Source of the DNA: Nibricoccus aquaticus
GTDB lineage: Bacteria > Verrucomicrobiota > Verrucomicrobiia > Opitutales > Opitutaceae
Length of the DNA stretch: 64,000 nucleotides
Direction of reading: 5' to 3'
Assembly (NCBI RefSeq): GCF_002310495.1
Contig: NZ_CP023344.1
Span: 248,001-312,000 of the forward strand
Made by a program: the position numbers and the translations under genes
The notes under the pieces: generated by a model
What the model saw: only the letters and a program-made list of their open reading frames with translations
Database searches by the model: none
Told to the model about the DNA's origin: nothing
Shown: piece by piece, positions 54,569-63,701 of the stretch
Layout of the letters: each line of letters starts with the position of its first letter
Numbering within the stretch: the stretch's first letter is position 1

Positions 54569-57034
54569 TTATTTTCGGATCTGGTAGGGCGTGGATTTGG
54601 TGAGCTCGTCCTGGATTTTGTTGAAGGCGGTGTTCACTTCGTCGTCGGTGAGCGTGCGGTCGGCGGCGCGGAAGACGAAGGAGAACGCGAGGCTCTTCTT
54701 GCCTTCGGGCAGGCCTTTGCCGCGGTAGACGTCGAAGACGTTCACGCCTTCGAGTGTGAACGCGGTGCCGGTGGCGGCGCGGGCGACTTTGGCGAGGGTC
54801 TTTTGGACTTCGGCGGCGGGAAGCGTGTCGTCCACCACGAGCGCAAGGTCGCGCAGTGCGGCGGGGAAAAGGCTGAAGGGTTGATAGCGGCGGCGCGCGG
54901 AGGCCGAGGCGAGTTTCTCGGGGAGAATCGCGAACTGGCCGGCGTAGACTTTGCCTTCGACGCCCGCGGTTTTGACGGCGGCGAGATCGAGGAGGCCGAA
55001 GCGAGCGGTCCAGCCGTGCTGGATTTCACCGGCGACGGCGGAGTGGCCGGATTGCCAGCCGAAGGCGTTGGCTTCGGTGACTGCGGCGACGGGCTGGCGG
55101 GCGAGTTCGATCCCGGCGGGCGCAGTGAGCGTGGCGGTGAGATTTTTCGCGGTGTAGAAATCGGCGGTCTCGCGTTTGAGCCAGGCGCGGTCGCCGGAGT
55201 TTTCGGCGATGACGAAGGCGACGGCGACGCATTCGACGAGCTGGCCGTTGCGCTCGAGGAAGACGCGGCCGGTTTCGAAGAGGCGTGAGGCGGAGACGCC
55301 GCGGGATTGGTTGAGCTTCAGCGTGTCGAGCAGGCCGGTGATGAGCGTCGGGCGCAGGTGTGATTGGTCTTCGACGAACGGATTCGCGAGGGCGAGTTCG
55401 GCGAGCGCGGGTGCGGTGGCGGCGACTTGGAGTTCGCGCGCGGAGCGGAGCGTGTAGTTGACGCACTCGTGGAAGCCCTGACCGACGAGCGCGGTGGCGA
55501 CTTGGCGGTTGAAGAGCACGACGGCGTCATCGTCACCGACGAGGCCGGGAGCGAGGACGGTGGACGCGGGAATTTTTTCGGTGCCGTAAACGCGCAGCAC
55601 CTCTTCGACGAGATCGATTGGGCGATCGAGGTCGTCGCGCCAGCTCGGGATCGAAACGGTCCAGGCGGGGCCGCGGGATTCGGTGGGCTCTTCGCGGACG
55701 ATGGTGAGCTCGAGCGCTTCGAGCGCTGCCTTCATGTCGGCGTCGGGAATGGTGAAGCCGAGTTTCTCGTTGATGAAGCCGGGCGTGACGACAATCTCGC
55801 GCTGCCACGGAATGTCGCCGCCGATTTTTTGCGTGGCGCCGGCGACTTTGCCGCCCGCGATTTCGAGGATGAGATCGATGGCGCGGTGGGCGGCTTCCTC
55901 GAGCGAGTGCGGATCGACGCCGCGTTCGTAGCGGTACGAGGAGTCGGAGGAGAGCGCGAGTTTCTTTGAGGTCGCGCGGACGGACTGGCGCTTGAAGTAC
56001 GCGACTTCGAGGACGAGATCCGTGGTCGTGTCATCCACGCCGGAGTTTTGGCCGCCCATGATGCCTGCGATGACGAGCGGTTTCGCAGCGTCGGCGATGA
56101 CGAGCATGCTGGAGGTCAGCGCGCGCTCTTTGGTGTCGAGTGTGGTGAGTTTTTCGCCGTCGGCGGCGAGACGGACGATGATCTCGGAGCCGGAGATTTT
56201 TTTTGCGTCGAAGGCGTGCGTGGGCTGGCCGTACTCGAGGAGAACGAAGTTGGAGATATCGACGACGTTGTTGATCGGGCGGAGGCCGACGGCGCGAAGG
56301 CGGTCCTGGAGCCACGCGGGGCTCGGGGCGATTTTCACGCCGGTGATCACGGTCGCGGTGTAGAGCGGGCACTCGGTGGCGGCGGTGACGCGGACCGATT
56401 TCAACAAGTCGGCGCGGGCGGCGGTGGCGTGCGCGGACTCGAACTTCACCTCGGGGTATCGGAGTTCTTTTTTGAACCACGCGGAGAGTTCGCGCGCGAT
56501 GCCGAGGTGGCTCAGGCAGTCGGGACGGTTGGGCGTGATCTCGATATCGAACACGGTGTCGCCGGGCGGGAGAACTTTGTTGATCGGCGTGCCGATCGCG
56601 GGGCTGCCGGGAAGGAGGAGCAGTCCTTGGGCGTCCTCGGCGATGGTGAGTTCTTTCGCGGAGCACATCATGCCCTGCGATTCCTGGCCGCGGATTTTCG
56701 AGAGTTTGATTTCGAAATTACCGGGCATGATCGCGCCGGGGAGCGCGACGGGAACGCGGTGACCGGCGTCGCAGTTGGGCGCGCCGCAGACGATCGTGCG
56801 GACGCCGCCGTGATCGGGGCCGACATCGACGGTGCAGACGGATAGTTTGTCGGCGTTCGGGTGTTTGCCGCGCGTGAGAATTTCGCCGACGACGACGTTC
56901 TTGAGTTCGGGCGCGCCGGTGCGGATGACTTGTTCGACTTCGAAGCCGAGGAGCGTGATAGCGCGCGAAATGTCTTCGGCGGAAACGCCCGAGAGATCGA
57001 CGTAGGATTGGAGCCAGTTGAAGGAAATTTTCAT
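54569..57034 (-). CDS. pheT: phenylalanyl-tRNA synthetase, beta subunit
   Basis: 821 residues with the usual order: N-terminal tRNA-binding OB fold ([19 protein letters not shown]), B3/B4 editing domain, B5 domain, the inactive synthetase-like core and the C-terminal FDX-ACB domain ([17 protein letters not shown]). It works as an alpha2-beta2 enzyme with PheS, coded 10 bases upstream. Confidence 0.97.
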   Translation of the reverse strand: MKISFNWLQSYVDLSGVSAEDISRAITLLGFEVEQVIRTGAPELKNVVVGEILTRGKHPNADKLSVCTVDVGPDHGGVRTIVCGAPNCDAGHRVPVALPGAIMPGNFEIKLSKIRGQESQGMMCSAKELTIAEDAQGLLLLPGSPAIGTPINKVLPPGDTVFDIEITPNRPDCLSHLGIARELSAWFKKELRYPEVKFESAHATAARADLLKSVRVTAATECPLYTATVITGVKIAPSPAWLQDRLRAVGLRPINNVVDISNFVLLEYGQPTHAFDAKKISGSEIIVRLAADGEKLTTLDTKERALTSSMLVIADAAKPLVIAGIMGGQNSGVDDTTTDLVLEVAYFKRQSVRATSKKLALSSDSSYRYERGVDPHSLEEAAHRAIDLILEIAGGKVAGATQKIGGDIPWQREIVVTPGFINEKLGFTIPDADMKAALEALELTIVREEPTESRGPAWTVSIPSWRDDLDRPIDLVEEVLRVYGTEKIPASTVLAPGLVGDDDAVVLFNRQVATALVGQGFHECVNYTLRSARELQVAATAPALAELALANPFVEDQSHLRPTLITGLLDTLKLNQSRGVSASRLFETGRVFLERNGQLVECVAVAFVIAENSGDRAWLKRETADFYTAKNLTATLTAPAGIELARQPVAAVTEANAFGWQSGHSAVAGEIQHGWTARFGLLDLAAVKTAGVEGKVYAGQFAILPEKLASASARRRYQPFSLFPAALRDLALVVDDTLPAAEVQKTLAKVARAATGTAFTLEGVNVFDVYRGKGLPEGKKSLAFSFVFRAADRTLTDDEVNTAFNKIQDELTKSTPYQIRK

Positions 57035-57044
57035 CGGAATGCGC

Positions 57045-58088
57045 TCAGGCGAACTGCTTCAGGAAGCGGACGTCGTTTTGGTAGAAATAGCGGATGTCAT
57101 CGATGCCGTACATGAGCATGGCGAGACGCTCGAGACCCATGCCGAAGGCGTATCCGCTCCAAACGGACGAGTCGTAGCCGACGCCATCGAAGACGGAGGG
57201 ATCGACCATGCCGCATCCGCCGATCTCGATCCATTCCTTGTTCACCTTGGGCAGGTGCTTGGCGCTGAGATCGACTTCGAAACTCGGCTCGGTGTAGCCG
57301 AAGTAGTGCGTGCGGAAACGGGTCTTGGTGTCTTTGCCGAGGAGCGAGGCGAAGATGTAGTCGAGGAGCGCCTTCAGGTCGCGAACGGTGACGTTCTTGT
57401 CGACGTAGAGACACTCAAGCTGGTGGAAATTGGCGGAGTGCGTGGCGTCGGTCGTGTCGCGACGATAAACGCGGCCAGGCGAAACGATGCGGATGGGCGG
57501 CTGGCCCTTGAGCATCGTGCGGATCTGGACCGACGACGTGTGCGTGCGGAGCAGGTATTTTTCGTCGGGCGTTTTCTTGGAGACGTTTCCGAAGCGGGCG
57601 TTGGTCGGGAGATAGAACGTGTCCTGCGCGTCGCGGGCCGGGTGATCGGCGGGCGTGTTGAGCGCGTCGAAGCAGTAGTACTCGGTTTCAACCTCGGGAC
57701 CTTCAACGACGGAGAAGCCGACCTTGCGGAGGATGCGGCACATTTCTTCGCGCACGAGCGTGAGCGGGTGATGCGTGCCCAGGCCGAAATCGGGCGATGG
57801 CAGCGAGGCGTCGACGGCGGGCCCGAGTTGCGCCTGGAGTTCAGCGGCTTCGATCTGGCGAAACGCGGCGTCGAGATGCGTCTGGAGCTGGGTCTTGGCC
57901 TCGTTGATCAATTTGCCGAGAGCGGGCTTCTGCTCTTTCGGGACCGAGCCCATCTGCTTCATGAGGCCGGTAAGCTCGCCGTTGGGGCCGACGAAGCGGG
58001 CCTTGGCGGCTTCGAACTCGGGGCGGGTTTTGACGGCGGGGAGCTCGGACTGGGCTTTGGCGAGAAGAGCAGAGAGTTGGTCTTGCAT
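57045..58088 (-). CDS. pheS: phenylalanyl-tRNA synthetase, alpha subunit
   Basis: About 347 residues of class II synthetase. An N-terminal coiled coil is followed by the catalytic core with HPARDAQDTFYL, RTHTSSVQIRTM (motif 2 region), the SFEVDLSAKH segment and motif 3 GMGLERLAMLMYGI. It charges tRNA(Phe). The ATG at 58088 is used because the 18 residues before it in the frame do not resemble the family. Several hairpins separate it from rplT and may control its expression. Confidence 0.97.
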   Translation of the reverse strand: MQDQLSALLAKAQSELPAVKTRPEFEAAKARFVGPNGELTGLMKQMGSVPKEQKPALGKLINEAKTQLQTHLDAAFRQIEAAELQAQLGPAVDASLPSPDFGLGTHHPLTLVREEMCRILRKVGFSVVEGPEVETEYYCFDALNTPADHPARDAQDTFYLPTNARFGNVSKKTPDEKYLLRTHTSSVQIRTMLKGQPPIRIVSPGRVYRRDTTDATHSANFHQLECLYVDKNVTVRDLKALLDYIFASLLGKDTKTRFRTHYFGYTEPSFEVDLSAKHLPKVNKEWIEIGGCGMVDPSVFDGVGYDSSVWSGYAFGMGLERLAMLMYGIDDIRYFYQNDVRFLKQFA

Positions 58089-58115
58089 CGAAAGGAAGAG
58101 GAAGCGGCAGCGGGT

Positions 58116-58236
58116 GGCTCGACGTCGAGCCGGGAAAATCAAAAAGGACGAACCTCGAAAGGCCCGTCCTCGGGAGAGAAACCGCGCTCCGATGAAGGCG
58201 GCGCGGTTTTCTTGGGGCGAGCCCGTTCGGCTCGCG
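58116..58236. promoter_or_regulatory. hairpin cluster between rplT and pheS
   Basis: Four stems lie in 120 bases: the perfect palindrome GGCTCGACGTCGAGCC (58116-58131), AGGACG/CGTCCT with TTTTTG on minus (58141-58170, terminator-like), AACCGCGC/GCGCGGTT (58180-58208), and GCGAGCC/GGCTCGC (58217-58235). They can act as a partial terminator or attenuator in front of pheST. No leader peptide or T-box was found. Confidence 0.55.
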
Positions 58237-58246
58237 TTGCTGGGAG

Positions 58247-58630
58247 TTAGGCCTTCTTGAGAGAAGCGGCCTTGGTCTTCAACGCGTCCTGGGCTTGTTT
58301 GACCAGGGCGTTAAAGGCGACCTCGTCGCGGATCGCGAGATCGGAGAGGACCTTGCGGTCGAGACCGATCTTGGCGGCGGCGAGGCCTTCAATGAAGCGG
58401 CTGTAGCTCATACCGGCAGCGCGGCAGGCAGCGTTCAGACGAACGATCCAAAGAGAGCGGAAATCGCCCTTCTTCTTGCGGCGGGCAGCGTAGGCGTATT
58501 GCCAGGCATGCTGGACGGCTTCTTTCGCGTAGCGAAAGAGGCGGGATTTATTGCCGAAGTAACCGCGGGCGTACTTCAGGACTTTTTTGCGGCGCTTGCG
58601 GGAAGCGGGCGAGTTTGTGGCACGAGGCAT
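58247..58630 (-). CDS. rplT: 50S ribosomal protein L20
   Basis: 127 residues, very basic N-terminus (SRKRRKKVLKYARGYFGNKS) that threads into 23S rRNA, then the globular domain with WIVRLNAACRAAGMSYSRFI. L20 is essential for early 50S assembly and often represses its own operon. It follows rpmI by 81 bases. Confidence 0.97.
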   Translation of the reverse strand: MPRATNSPASRKRRKKVLKYARGYFGNKSRLFRYAKEAVQHAWQYAYAARRKKKGDFRSLWIVRLNAACRAAGMSYSRFIEGLAAAKIGLDRKVLSDLAIRDEVAFNALVKQAQDALKTKAASLKKA

Positions 58631-58711
58631 GTTATTTTATGTGTTTTGGTGCCGCCGGGTCGTCTCGTTAGGATTCACCCGGCTGGCGAGTTACGGTTTT
58701 GCGCGTCGGTT

Positions 58712-58906
58712 TTAGAGGCCGAACGGCAGGGCGCGCTTCAGAGGCTTCGCATGGCCTTCGGCGACGAGCTTATCACGGGAGGCACGGCGTTTGGACTTCG
58801 TGCTCTTCGCGGCAAGCAAGTGACGGAAGCCGGGCGTGCGACGGATCAACTTGCCCTTGGCGGACAATTTGAAGCGCTTGGCAACGGACTTTTTGGTCTT
58901 TTGCAT
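58712..58906 (-). CDS. rpmI: 50S ribosomal protein L35
   Basis: 64 residues, MQKTKKSVAKRFKLSAKGKL then RRTPGFRHLLAAKSTKSKRR, the standard L35 pattern. The frame is open further upstream to 59014, but the extension has no family match. infC, its usual upstream neighbour, is absent: tRNA genes on the other strand lie there instead. Confidence 0.96.
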   Translation of the reverse strand: MQKTKKSVAKRFKLSAKGKLIRRTPGFRHLLAAKSTKSKRRASRDKLVAEGHAKPLKRALPFGL

Positions 58907-59135
58907 GTGAGGAGTTGGAGAAAACAGCGGCCGTGTGTGGCGTTGGCAAGGGCAATATCCGCCTAAAATCACTATTTTCACGGGCCAGAAAAAAGGCCGA
59001 TCATGGACCAGCAACCAATCGTATCAACATGCCGACTACGAAAATAAGAGTGAAGACCGCGCTCGAGCGCATCTTTCATCGGAAAAGGGTTTGACAACTC
59101 CGGTCGCAATCTGAGTTTTTCGCCCTTCGTTTTTT

Positions 59136-59210
<75 letters not shown>

Positions 59211-59318
59211 AATTTCCGGTCCACTGGGCAGCCAGATGGTCCGGGGTTCTTTCAAACTTAGCTTGCTGAGAAAAGCGTGATGTCGGAAACGAACCAGCCG
59301 CCCGAGGCTTTTATTTTC

Positions 59319-59393
59319 GCCGGCGTAGCTCAACGGTAGAGCACCTGTTTTGTAAACAGGCGGTTGCGGGTTCGAATCCCATCGCCGGCTCCA
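59319..59393 (+). tRNA. tRNA-Thr (TGT)
   Basis: Acceptor GCCGGCG/CGCCGGC is perfect, anticodon stem CCTGT/ACAGG with loop TTTGTAA, encoded CCA. The T stem carries one C-A mismatch. It is the second of three tRNA genes in a row. Confidence 0.94.
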
Positions 59394-59433
59394 CTCGTTC
59401 CGACGATCACTCCTGCTCAACAATTTTTTCCAC

Positions 59434-59507
59434 TGCCCGATGGTGTAATGGTAGCACAAACGACTCTGACTCGTTTTGTCTAGGTTCGAGTCCTAGTCGG
59501 GCAGCCA
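59434..59507 (+). tRNA. tRNA-Gln (CTG)
   Basis: Acceptor TGCCCGA/TCGGGCA, anticodon loop CTCTGAC with CTG, T arm CTAGG/CCTAG, encoded CCA. The U-A first pair is typical of tRNA-Gln. Its charging could depend on the GatCAB genes a few kb away, if no GlnRS exists. Confidence 0.95.
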
Positions 59508-59954
59508 GTCACGCTAACGATACTCTTCAAACCCGAGAGATCGTCGTTGACACAAAATTTCAGCAAACGCCTAGTTTGCGCCCCATCAATTCCGCCCTCA
59601 TTAACCCCAACGCACGTCCAGCGAACGATCACTATTAACGAGTGAATCACGCCGAAAATCCTTTTTGTGGAATTCGCTTCGACTGCTTGCTCTAAAGAAA
59701 ATTTCGCAACTATTGACCGCCACAGGCGTCGGTTAACAAATAGCGACAAACGTTTTTGCTTATAACCCGCTCTGTCTGCTTTTTTGAATTTTCTTTTTCC
59801 ATACACATCCAGAGCTTCCCCGCCACTTTTTAACCCCGATCCATTAAGAAAGTATTTCTTGCTGCGTATCTGTTCATCAGCAGCCCCACCCCTTTCCCCG
59901 TTTCCGTTACCCGTTTTTTCTATCAACCTCTAAATCCCAAAAGAAATCACCATC
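59508..59954. other. AT-rich leader region before exbB
   Basis: 447 bases, clearly lower in GC than the rest. It probably holds the promoter of the exbB-exbD-exbD-tonB unit; candidates are TTGACA at 59546 and TGCTTATAAC near 59758, neither complete. A minus-strand open frame across it overlaps the tRNA-Gln gene and is not believed. Confidence 0.5.
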
Positions 59955-60617
59955 ATGATTACTAGCAGCCTGCCCTTCGCCTTCCTGATGAACCAGTCTC
60001 CCATGGAGCTCTTCCACCACGGTGGTATCATCATGTGGCCCATCTTGGTCATCTCCCTCGTCGGCCTTACAGTTGTCGTCGAGCGCGTCATTTTCCTTAT
60101 CCGTGAAAACTCGACTCGCGAGCCTGAGGTCGTCGAGAAGATGCTCGAGCGCGTTGAAAGCGGCGATGTCGAAGGTTCTATCGAACTCGGAAAGCGCAGC
60201 AAAGACTTCGTCGCCCGCATTCTGACATACGCGCTGACTCATAAAGATCAGTCGTTGCACAACGCCTTCGTCCGCGCCTCCAACAACGAATTGAAACGCT
60301 TTCAACAAGGCGTCGCTGTTCTTGATACCGTCATCACCGCCGCCCCCCTCCTCGGCCTTCTCGGCACAGTCACAGGCATGATGGCTACCTTCGGCGCTCT
60401 CGGTGCCAGCGGTGACGTCGCCAGCGGTGCCGGTGCAATCATGGGTGGTATCGGTGAAGCGCTTATTGCGACCGCTGCCGGTCTCGCCATCGCTATCATC
60501 GGCTTGGTTCCGTACAACATCCTCAACTCACAGGCTGAACAAGCCAAGCACGACATCGGTGATGCCTCCAATGCTCTTGAGCTGATCATCAAGAAGTCTG
60601 AAACGACCGCTTCCTAA
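59955..60617 (+). CDS. exbB: MotA/TolQ/ExbB proton-channel family protein
   Basis: 220 residues with three membrane helices: an N-terminal one (IIMWPILVISLVGLTVVVERVIF) and two in the C-terminal half, with the family block DTVITAAPLLGLLGTVTGMMATFGALGASG. It forms the inner-membrane proton channel with the ExbD proteins coded next. Together they energise TonB-dependent transport or TolA-like envelope work; the TonB-family gene in the same unit favours the former. Two alternative hairpins surround its stop codon. Confidence 0.94.
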   Translation: MITSSLPFAFLMNQSPMELFHHGGIIMWPILVISLVGLTVVVERVIFLIRENSTREPEVVEKMLERVESGDVEGSIELGKRSKDFVARILTYALTHKDQSLHNAFVRASNNELKRFQQGVAVLDTVITAAPLLGLLGTVTGMMATFGALGASGDVASGAGAIMGGIGEALIATAAGLAIAIIGLVPYNILNSQAEQAKHDIGDASNALELIIKKSETTAS

Positions 60618-60665
60618 GCGTTTTCTTCAGAAGCGGTCGTCGTCAACCGATGGCGACCGCGCTTC
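60603..60665 (+). promoter_or_regulatory. two mutually exclusive hairpins at the exbB stop codon
   Basis: ACGACCGCTTC (60603-60613, last exbB codons) pairs perfectly with GAAGCGGTCGT (60630-60640). The same right arm can instead pair with CGACC-GC-GCTTC (60654-60665). Ribosomes finishing exbB would block the first and allow the second. This is an RNA-switch-like layout in the exbB-exbD spacer. Confidence 0.5.
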
Positions 60666-60698
60666 GCACGCTCAGTTTAACTCTCAGCTCACACTATT

Positions 60699-61139
60699 AT
60701 GGCCGGTGGTTCATCAGGCGGTTCCTCTTCAGGTGGTCCTAAAAAGGCACGTATCGAAATCATCCCTTTGATCGATGTCGTCTTCTTCCTACTCGCGACC
60801 TTCATTCTCTTCACGCTGTCGTTGAACAAATCGAGCGGCGTCACTGTTCAGTTGCCTCAATCGGGGACCAGCGAACCGCGTGACCCACTGGGCACAGTGA
60901 CCGTCTCAATTACGGAAGAAAACGCGATCGCTTGGGATAAAGACCCGATCTCCTTGGATGAATTTATCATCCGTCTTCAAAAATTTAAGCAGACCGCCGG
61001 TCCTGATGCCCGCATCCTCTTAAACGGAGATGAATCAGCCCTCTATAGTTCCGCTCGTTACGTGTTCGATGAAATCCGCAAGGTAGGCATCAATAAAGTG
61101 CTGATCGAAACACGCGTAGCACCGGCTGGTGGCCGATAA
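60699..61139 (+). CDS. exbD: ExbD/TolR-family protein, first copy
   Basis: 146 residues. A Gly/Ser-rich N-terminal tail and KKARIEIIPLIDVVFFLLATF show the single membrane helix with the proton-carrying Asp of the family, followed by a periplasmic domain. It works with the ExbB protein coded upstream. A second, diverged copy follows after 42 bases; the two share the N-terminal block almost exactly. Confidence 0.94.
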   Translation: MAGGSSGGSSSGGPKKARIEIIPLIDVVFFLLATFILFTLSLNKSSGVTVQLPQSGTSEPRDPLGTVTVSITEENAIAWDKDPISLDEFIIRLQKFKQTAGPDARILLNGDESALYSSARYVFDEIRKVGINKVLIETRVAPAGGR

Positions 61140-61181
61140 AAGCCTCCTTCCCTTAACTCTTAGCATTTAACTCCTTTCCAC

Positions 61182-61613
61182 ATGGCCGGTGCCGGATCTG
61201 CTGCAAAATCCTCAGGACCTAAGAAAGCACGTATTGAGATCATCCCGTTGATCGACGTCGTTTTCTTCCTTCTTGCAACCTTCGTTCTATTCACGCTCTC
61301 GCTGAACAAGATTGAATCTATTCCGATCAATCTTCCTAAAGCGACACCACCCGATAACTCGAAGCCCCCCGAGGAACCAGTGATCATCCAGGTCTCTGAT
61401 GCAGACTCCGTTTTCTGGAATCGTGAACCTATCTCGATGAGCGAGGTCACTCCCCGCTTGTTGCAGTACGCGCAGACAACCGGCCCCAAGGTTTTGGTCA
61501 CCGGAGACGAGCGCGCCAAATTCGGTTCCTTGGTCATGGTCTTGGACAAAGTCCGTGAAGCCCAAATTGAACAAGTCTCCATCGAGACTATTTACCGCGG
61601 CACCGGCCGGTAA
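61182..61613 (+). CDS. exbD: ExbD/TolR-family protein, second copy
   Basis: 143 residues. The same KKARIEIIPLIDVVFFLLATF helix with its Asp, but a different periplasmic domain (INLPKATPPDNSKPPEE). Tandem ExbD paralogues are common in groups with ExbB-ExbD-ExbD-TonB systems and may form a mixed dimer. It is 21 bases from the tonB-like gene. Confidence 0.94.
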   Translation: MAGAGSAAKSSGPKKARIEIIPLIDVVFFLLATFVLFTLSLNKIESIPINLPKATPPDNSKPPEEPVIIQVSDADSVFWNREPISMSEVTPRLLQYAQTTGPKVLVTGDERAKFGSLVMVLDKVREAQIEQVSIETIYRGTGR

Positions 61614-61634
61614 CCCTCAACGTTTTCAAGCACC

Positions 61635-62303
61635 ATGCGTCGAGACCTCATTATCGGTATCATCGTTTCTGTAGCTCTTCACGGCCTCTTTGGCTATGGC
61701 GGCGAGCTGATGAAGCCCAAACCCAAAAAAGCTGTCGTCAAAGAAGAGACCCCAGCGATCGAAGTGCTCGTCCCGCCACCGGTTGAGCCCGAGGAAGAAG
61801 AAGTTGTTGATGCCACCGAGCAGACCAACGACGAAGTCGCCTCACTAGCACCCCCAAGCATAACGGACGTGCCAAGCGTCGTTCAGCTCAACGACTTTAC
61901 CCAGGCCGTCCAACCCCCGCCTCCACCTAATCTCGGCCGCCCGACCGGCGTCATGAACATTCCCGCTGGTCGCCCGGGCACCGGCATCGGCACCAAAATC
62001 GGAGACATCTTCAGTCTGAAGGATCTCGATCAACAGCCTCAAATCCGCGGCGTCCAAGCCCGGCCAAACTACCCGTTTGAAATGCGCCGTGCTGGTTTGA
62101 ATGGAGAAGTCGTTCTTCGCTATGTGGTCGATACCAATGGCGATGTCCGCGACGTCGAAGTCGTACGCTCCAGCCAGCGCGAATTCGAGTCCGCCGCACA
62201 ACAAGCCGTTCTCAAGTGGAAGTATAAAGCTGGTCGCAAAGGCGGCAAAGCCGTTGCCGTGCGCATGCAGATCCCGATCGTTTTCAACCTTAACGACGAA
62301 TAA
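61635..62303 (+). CDS. tonB: TonB-family energy transducer
   Basis: 222 residues. One N-terminal helix (about 5-25, with the conserved-type Ser/His face VSVALHGLFG), a long Pro/Glu/Lys-rich spacer (VPPPVEPEEEEVVDA), and a C-terminal TonB domain (ARPNYPFEMRRAGLNGEV, DTNGDVRDVEVVRSS, AVLKWKYKAGRKGGK). It carries energy from ExbB/ExbD to outer-membrane receptors. No receptor gene is in the window. It is in one transcript with the genes on either side. Confidence 0.94.
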   Translation: MRRDLIIGIIVSVALHGLFGYGGELMKPKPKKAVVKEETPAIEVLVPPPVEPEEEEVVDATEQTNDEVASLAPPSITDVPSVVQLNDFTQAVQPPPPPNLGRPTGVMNIPAGRPGTGIGTKIGDIFSLKDLDQQPQIRGVQARPNYPFEMRRAGLNGEVVLRYVVDTNGDVRDVEVVRSSQREFESAAQQAVLKWKYKAGRKGGKAVAVRMQIPIVFNLNDE

Positions 62304-62315
62304 TCCGCCCCCTTC

Positions 62316-63686
62316 ATGTCACTCTTCTCGTCGCCTCTTTCTCGTGGAGTCCGCTCAAGCCTTCTAGCTGCAGTTTTAGCGCTGGCTGCTCCGCTCGCCT
62401 CCTTCGCCCAAACGCCGCCCCCCGCTGCCCCCAAACGGGAACTCACTGAAAAAGTTCACCAAGCGGCTCAGGTTCTCCAAAAGCTCATCGATGAGCAAAA
62501 ATGGGACGAGCTGATCGCTCAAACTACGACCATTCTCGCCACCGTTGAACCAGCTAGCTTCGATACCGCCTATCTCTCCCAGCTTAAAGTGCAGGGCCTG
62601 CTTGGTAAGGCTGATTACAAAGGAGCCATCGCTCCTCTCGAGACAGCGCTAAGTCTATCCGAGCGCTACAATTTTTTCGGTGATAAAGATCTCGAACTCA
62701 TCTGGCTCCTCTCTCAGCTCTACGGCCAGATCGCCTCGGCCGCCGAACCCAACTCGGCCGTCCAGCGCGAAAACTACGCCAAGGCTTACACCACCCTCCG
62801 CCGCTGGCTTGATCGCACTCCCAAGCCAAACCCCGACGCCCAATATTTCGCGGCATCGATCCTCTACAATCAAGCCCTCTACGATAATAAAGTAGATAAG
62901 GCCATACTCCAGCAGGCCCAGGTCGAAGCCGAAAAAGGTCTTCGCATGAGCATCAAGCCCAAGGAGCAGTTCTATGCCTTGCTCATGGCGATCTCCCAAC
63001 AACTCGGCGACTTTCCAAAAACGGCCGAATACCTCGAACTTCTCGTCAAAGAGTATCCCAAAAATAAATCCTACTGGCAGAACCTCCTGAACGCTTACCT
63101 CGTTCAAGACACCAAGGGGTACGTCAGCGCCATCAATACCTTGGAACGCGCTCAGAAGCTCGGCCTGTTGAACGAAAAGCGCGACAACTTCACACTCGTC
63201 GGCCTTCACCTCAACGCCCAGGAATATGCCATCGCCGCCGACCTCTTCGAAGCCGGTCTCCGCAACGGCACCTTGGAATCCGAACAAAAAAACTGGGAGC
63301 TCCTCGCCACCTGCTACCAGCAGACCCGCAAAGACGCCAAGGCCATCGCAACATTAAAAGAAGCCATCAAACTCTTCCCCAAGGCCGCCACCCTCGATCT
63401 TCAAGTCGGCAATCTTTACTACATGGGCGACAAGTACGAAGACGCTCTTGTGTACATGAAGTCGGCCGTCACCAAAGGCCTCGATAAGCCCCAGCAGCTT
63501 CAAGCACTCAGCTATATCGCATACCTCGGCCTCGAGCTCAAGAAGCTCGACGACGCCAAATGGGCTGCCGACAAAGCCATCGAGCTCGATCCCAATTCCA
63601 AAGGAGCCAAAGATCTCCAGGCCGCCGTCAACACAGCCATCGAAGAGCGTAACGCTCAGTTGAAAGCCACTACCGTCACCCGCTAA
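62316..63686 (+). CDS. exported TPR-repeat protein of the TonB cluster
   Basis: 456 residues. A signal peptide (LLAAVLALAAPLASFAQ) is followed by helical TPR repeats across the rest (for example AKAYTTLRRWLDRTPKPNPD, and YMGDKYEDALVYMKSAVTKG near the end). It is 12 bases after the tonB-like gene, so it is part of the operon. Similar TPR proteins accompany ExbB/ExbD/TonB genes in other bacteria, perhaps as periplasmic scaffolds in the energised complex. The exact role is not known. Confidence 0.88.
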   Translation: MSLFSSPLSRGVRSSLLAAVLALAAPLASFAQTPPPAAPKRELTEKVHQAAQVLQKLIDEQKWDELIAQTTTILATVEPASFDTAYLSQLKVQGLLGKADYKGAIAPLETALSLSERYNFFGDKDLELIWLLSQLYGQIASAAEPNSAVQRENYAKAYTTLRRWLDRTPKPNPDAQYFAASILYNQALYDNKVDKAILQQAQVEAEKGLRMSIKPKEQFYALLMAISQQLGDFPKTAEYLELLVKEYPKNKSYWQNLLNAYLVQDTKGYVSAINTLERAQKLGLLNEKRDNFTLVGLHLNAQEYAIAADLFEAGLRNGTLESEQKNWELLATCYQQTRKDAKAIATLKEAIKLFPKAATLDLQVGNLYYMGDKYEDALVYMKSAVTKGLDKPQQLQALSYIAYLGLELKKLDDAKWAADKAIELDPNSKGAKDLQAAVNTAIEERNAQLKATTVTR

Positions 63687-63701
63687 CCCCCCTTTACTAC
63701 A

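Noticed and set aside
58089-58246. T-box or leader peptide controlling pheST
   Set aside because: No T-box core, no Phe-rich short frame; only plain hairpins are seen.
59480-59926. 148-residue minus-strand frame in the exbB leader
   Set aside because: It overlaps the tRNA-Gln gene and has no recognisable feature; the region is AT-rich and more likely a leader.
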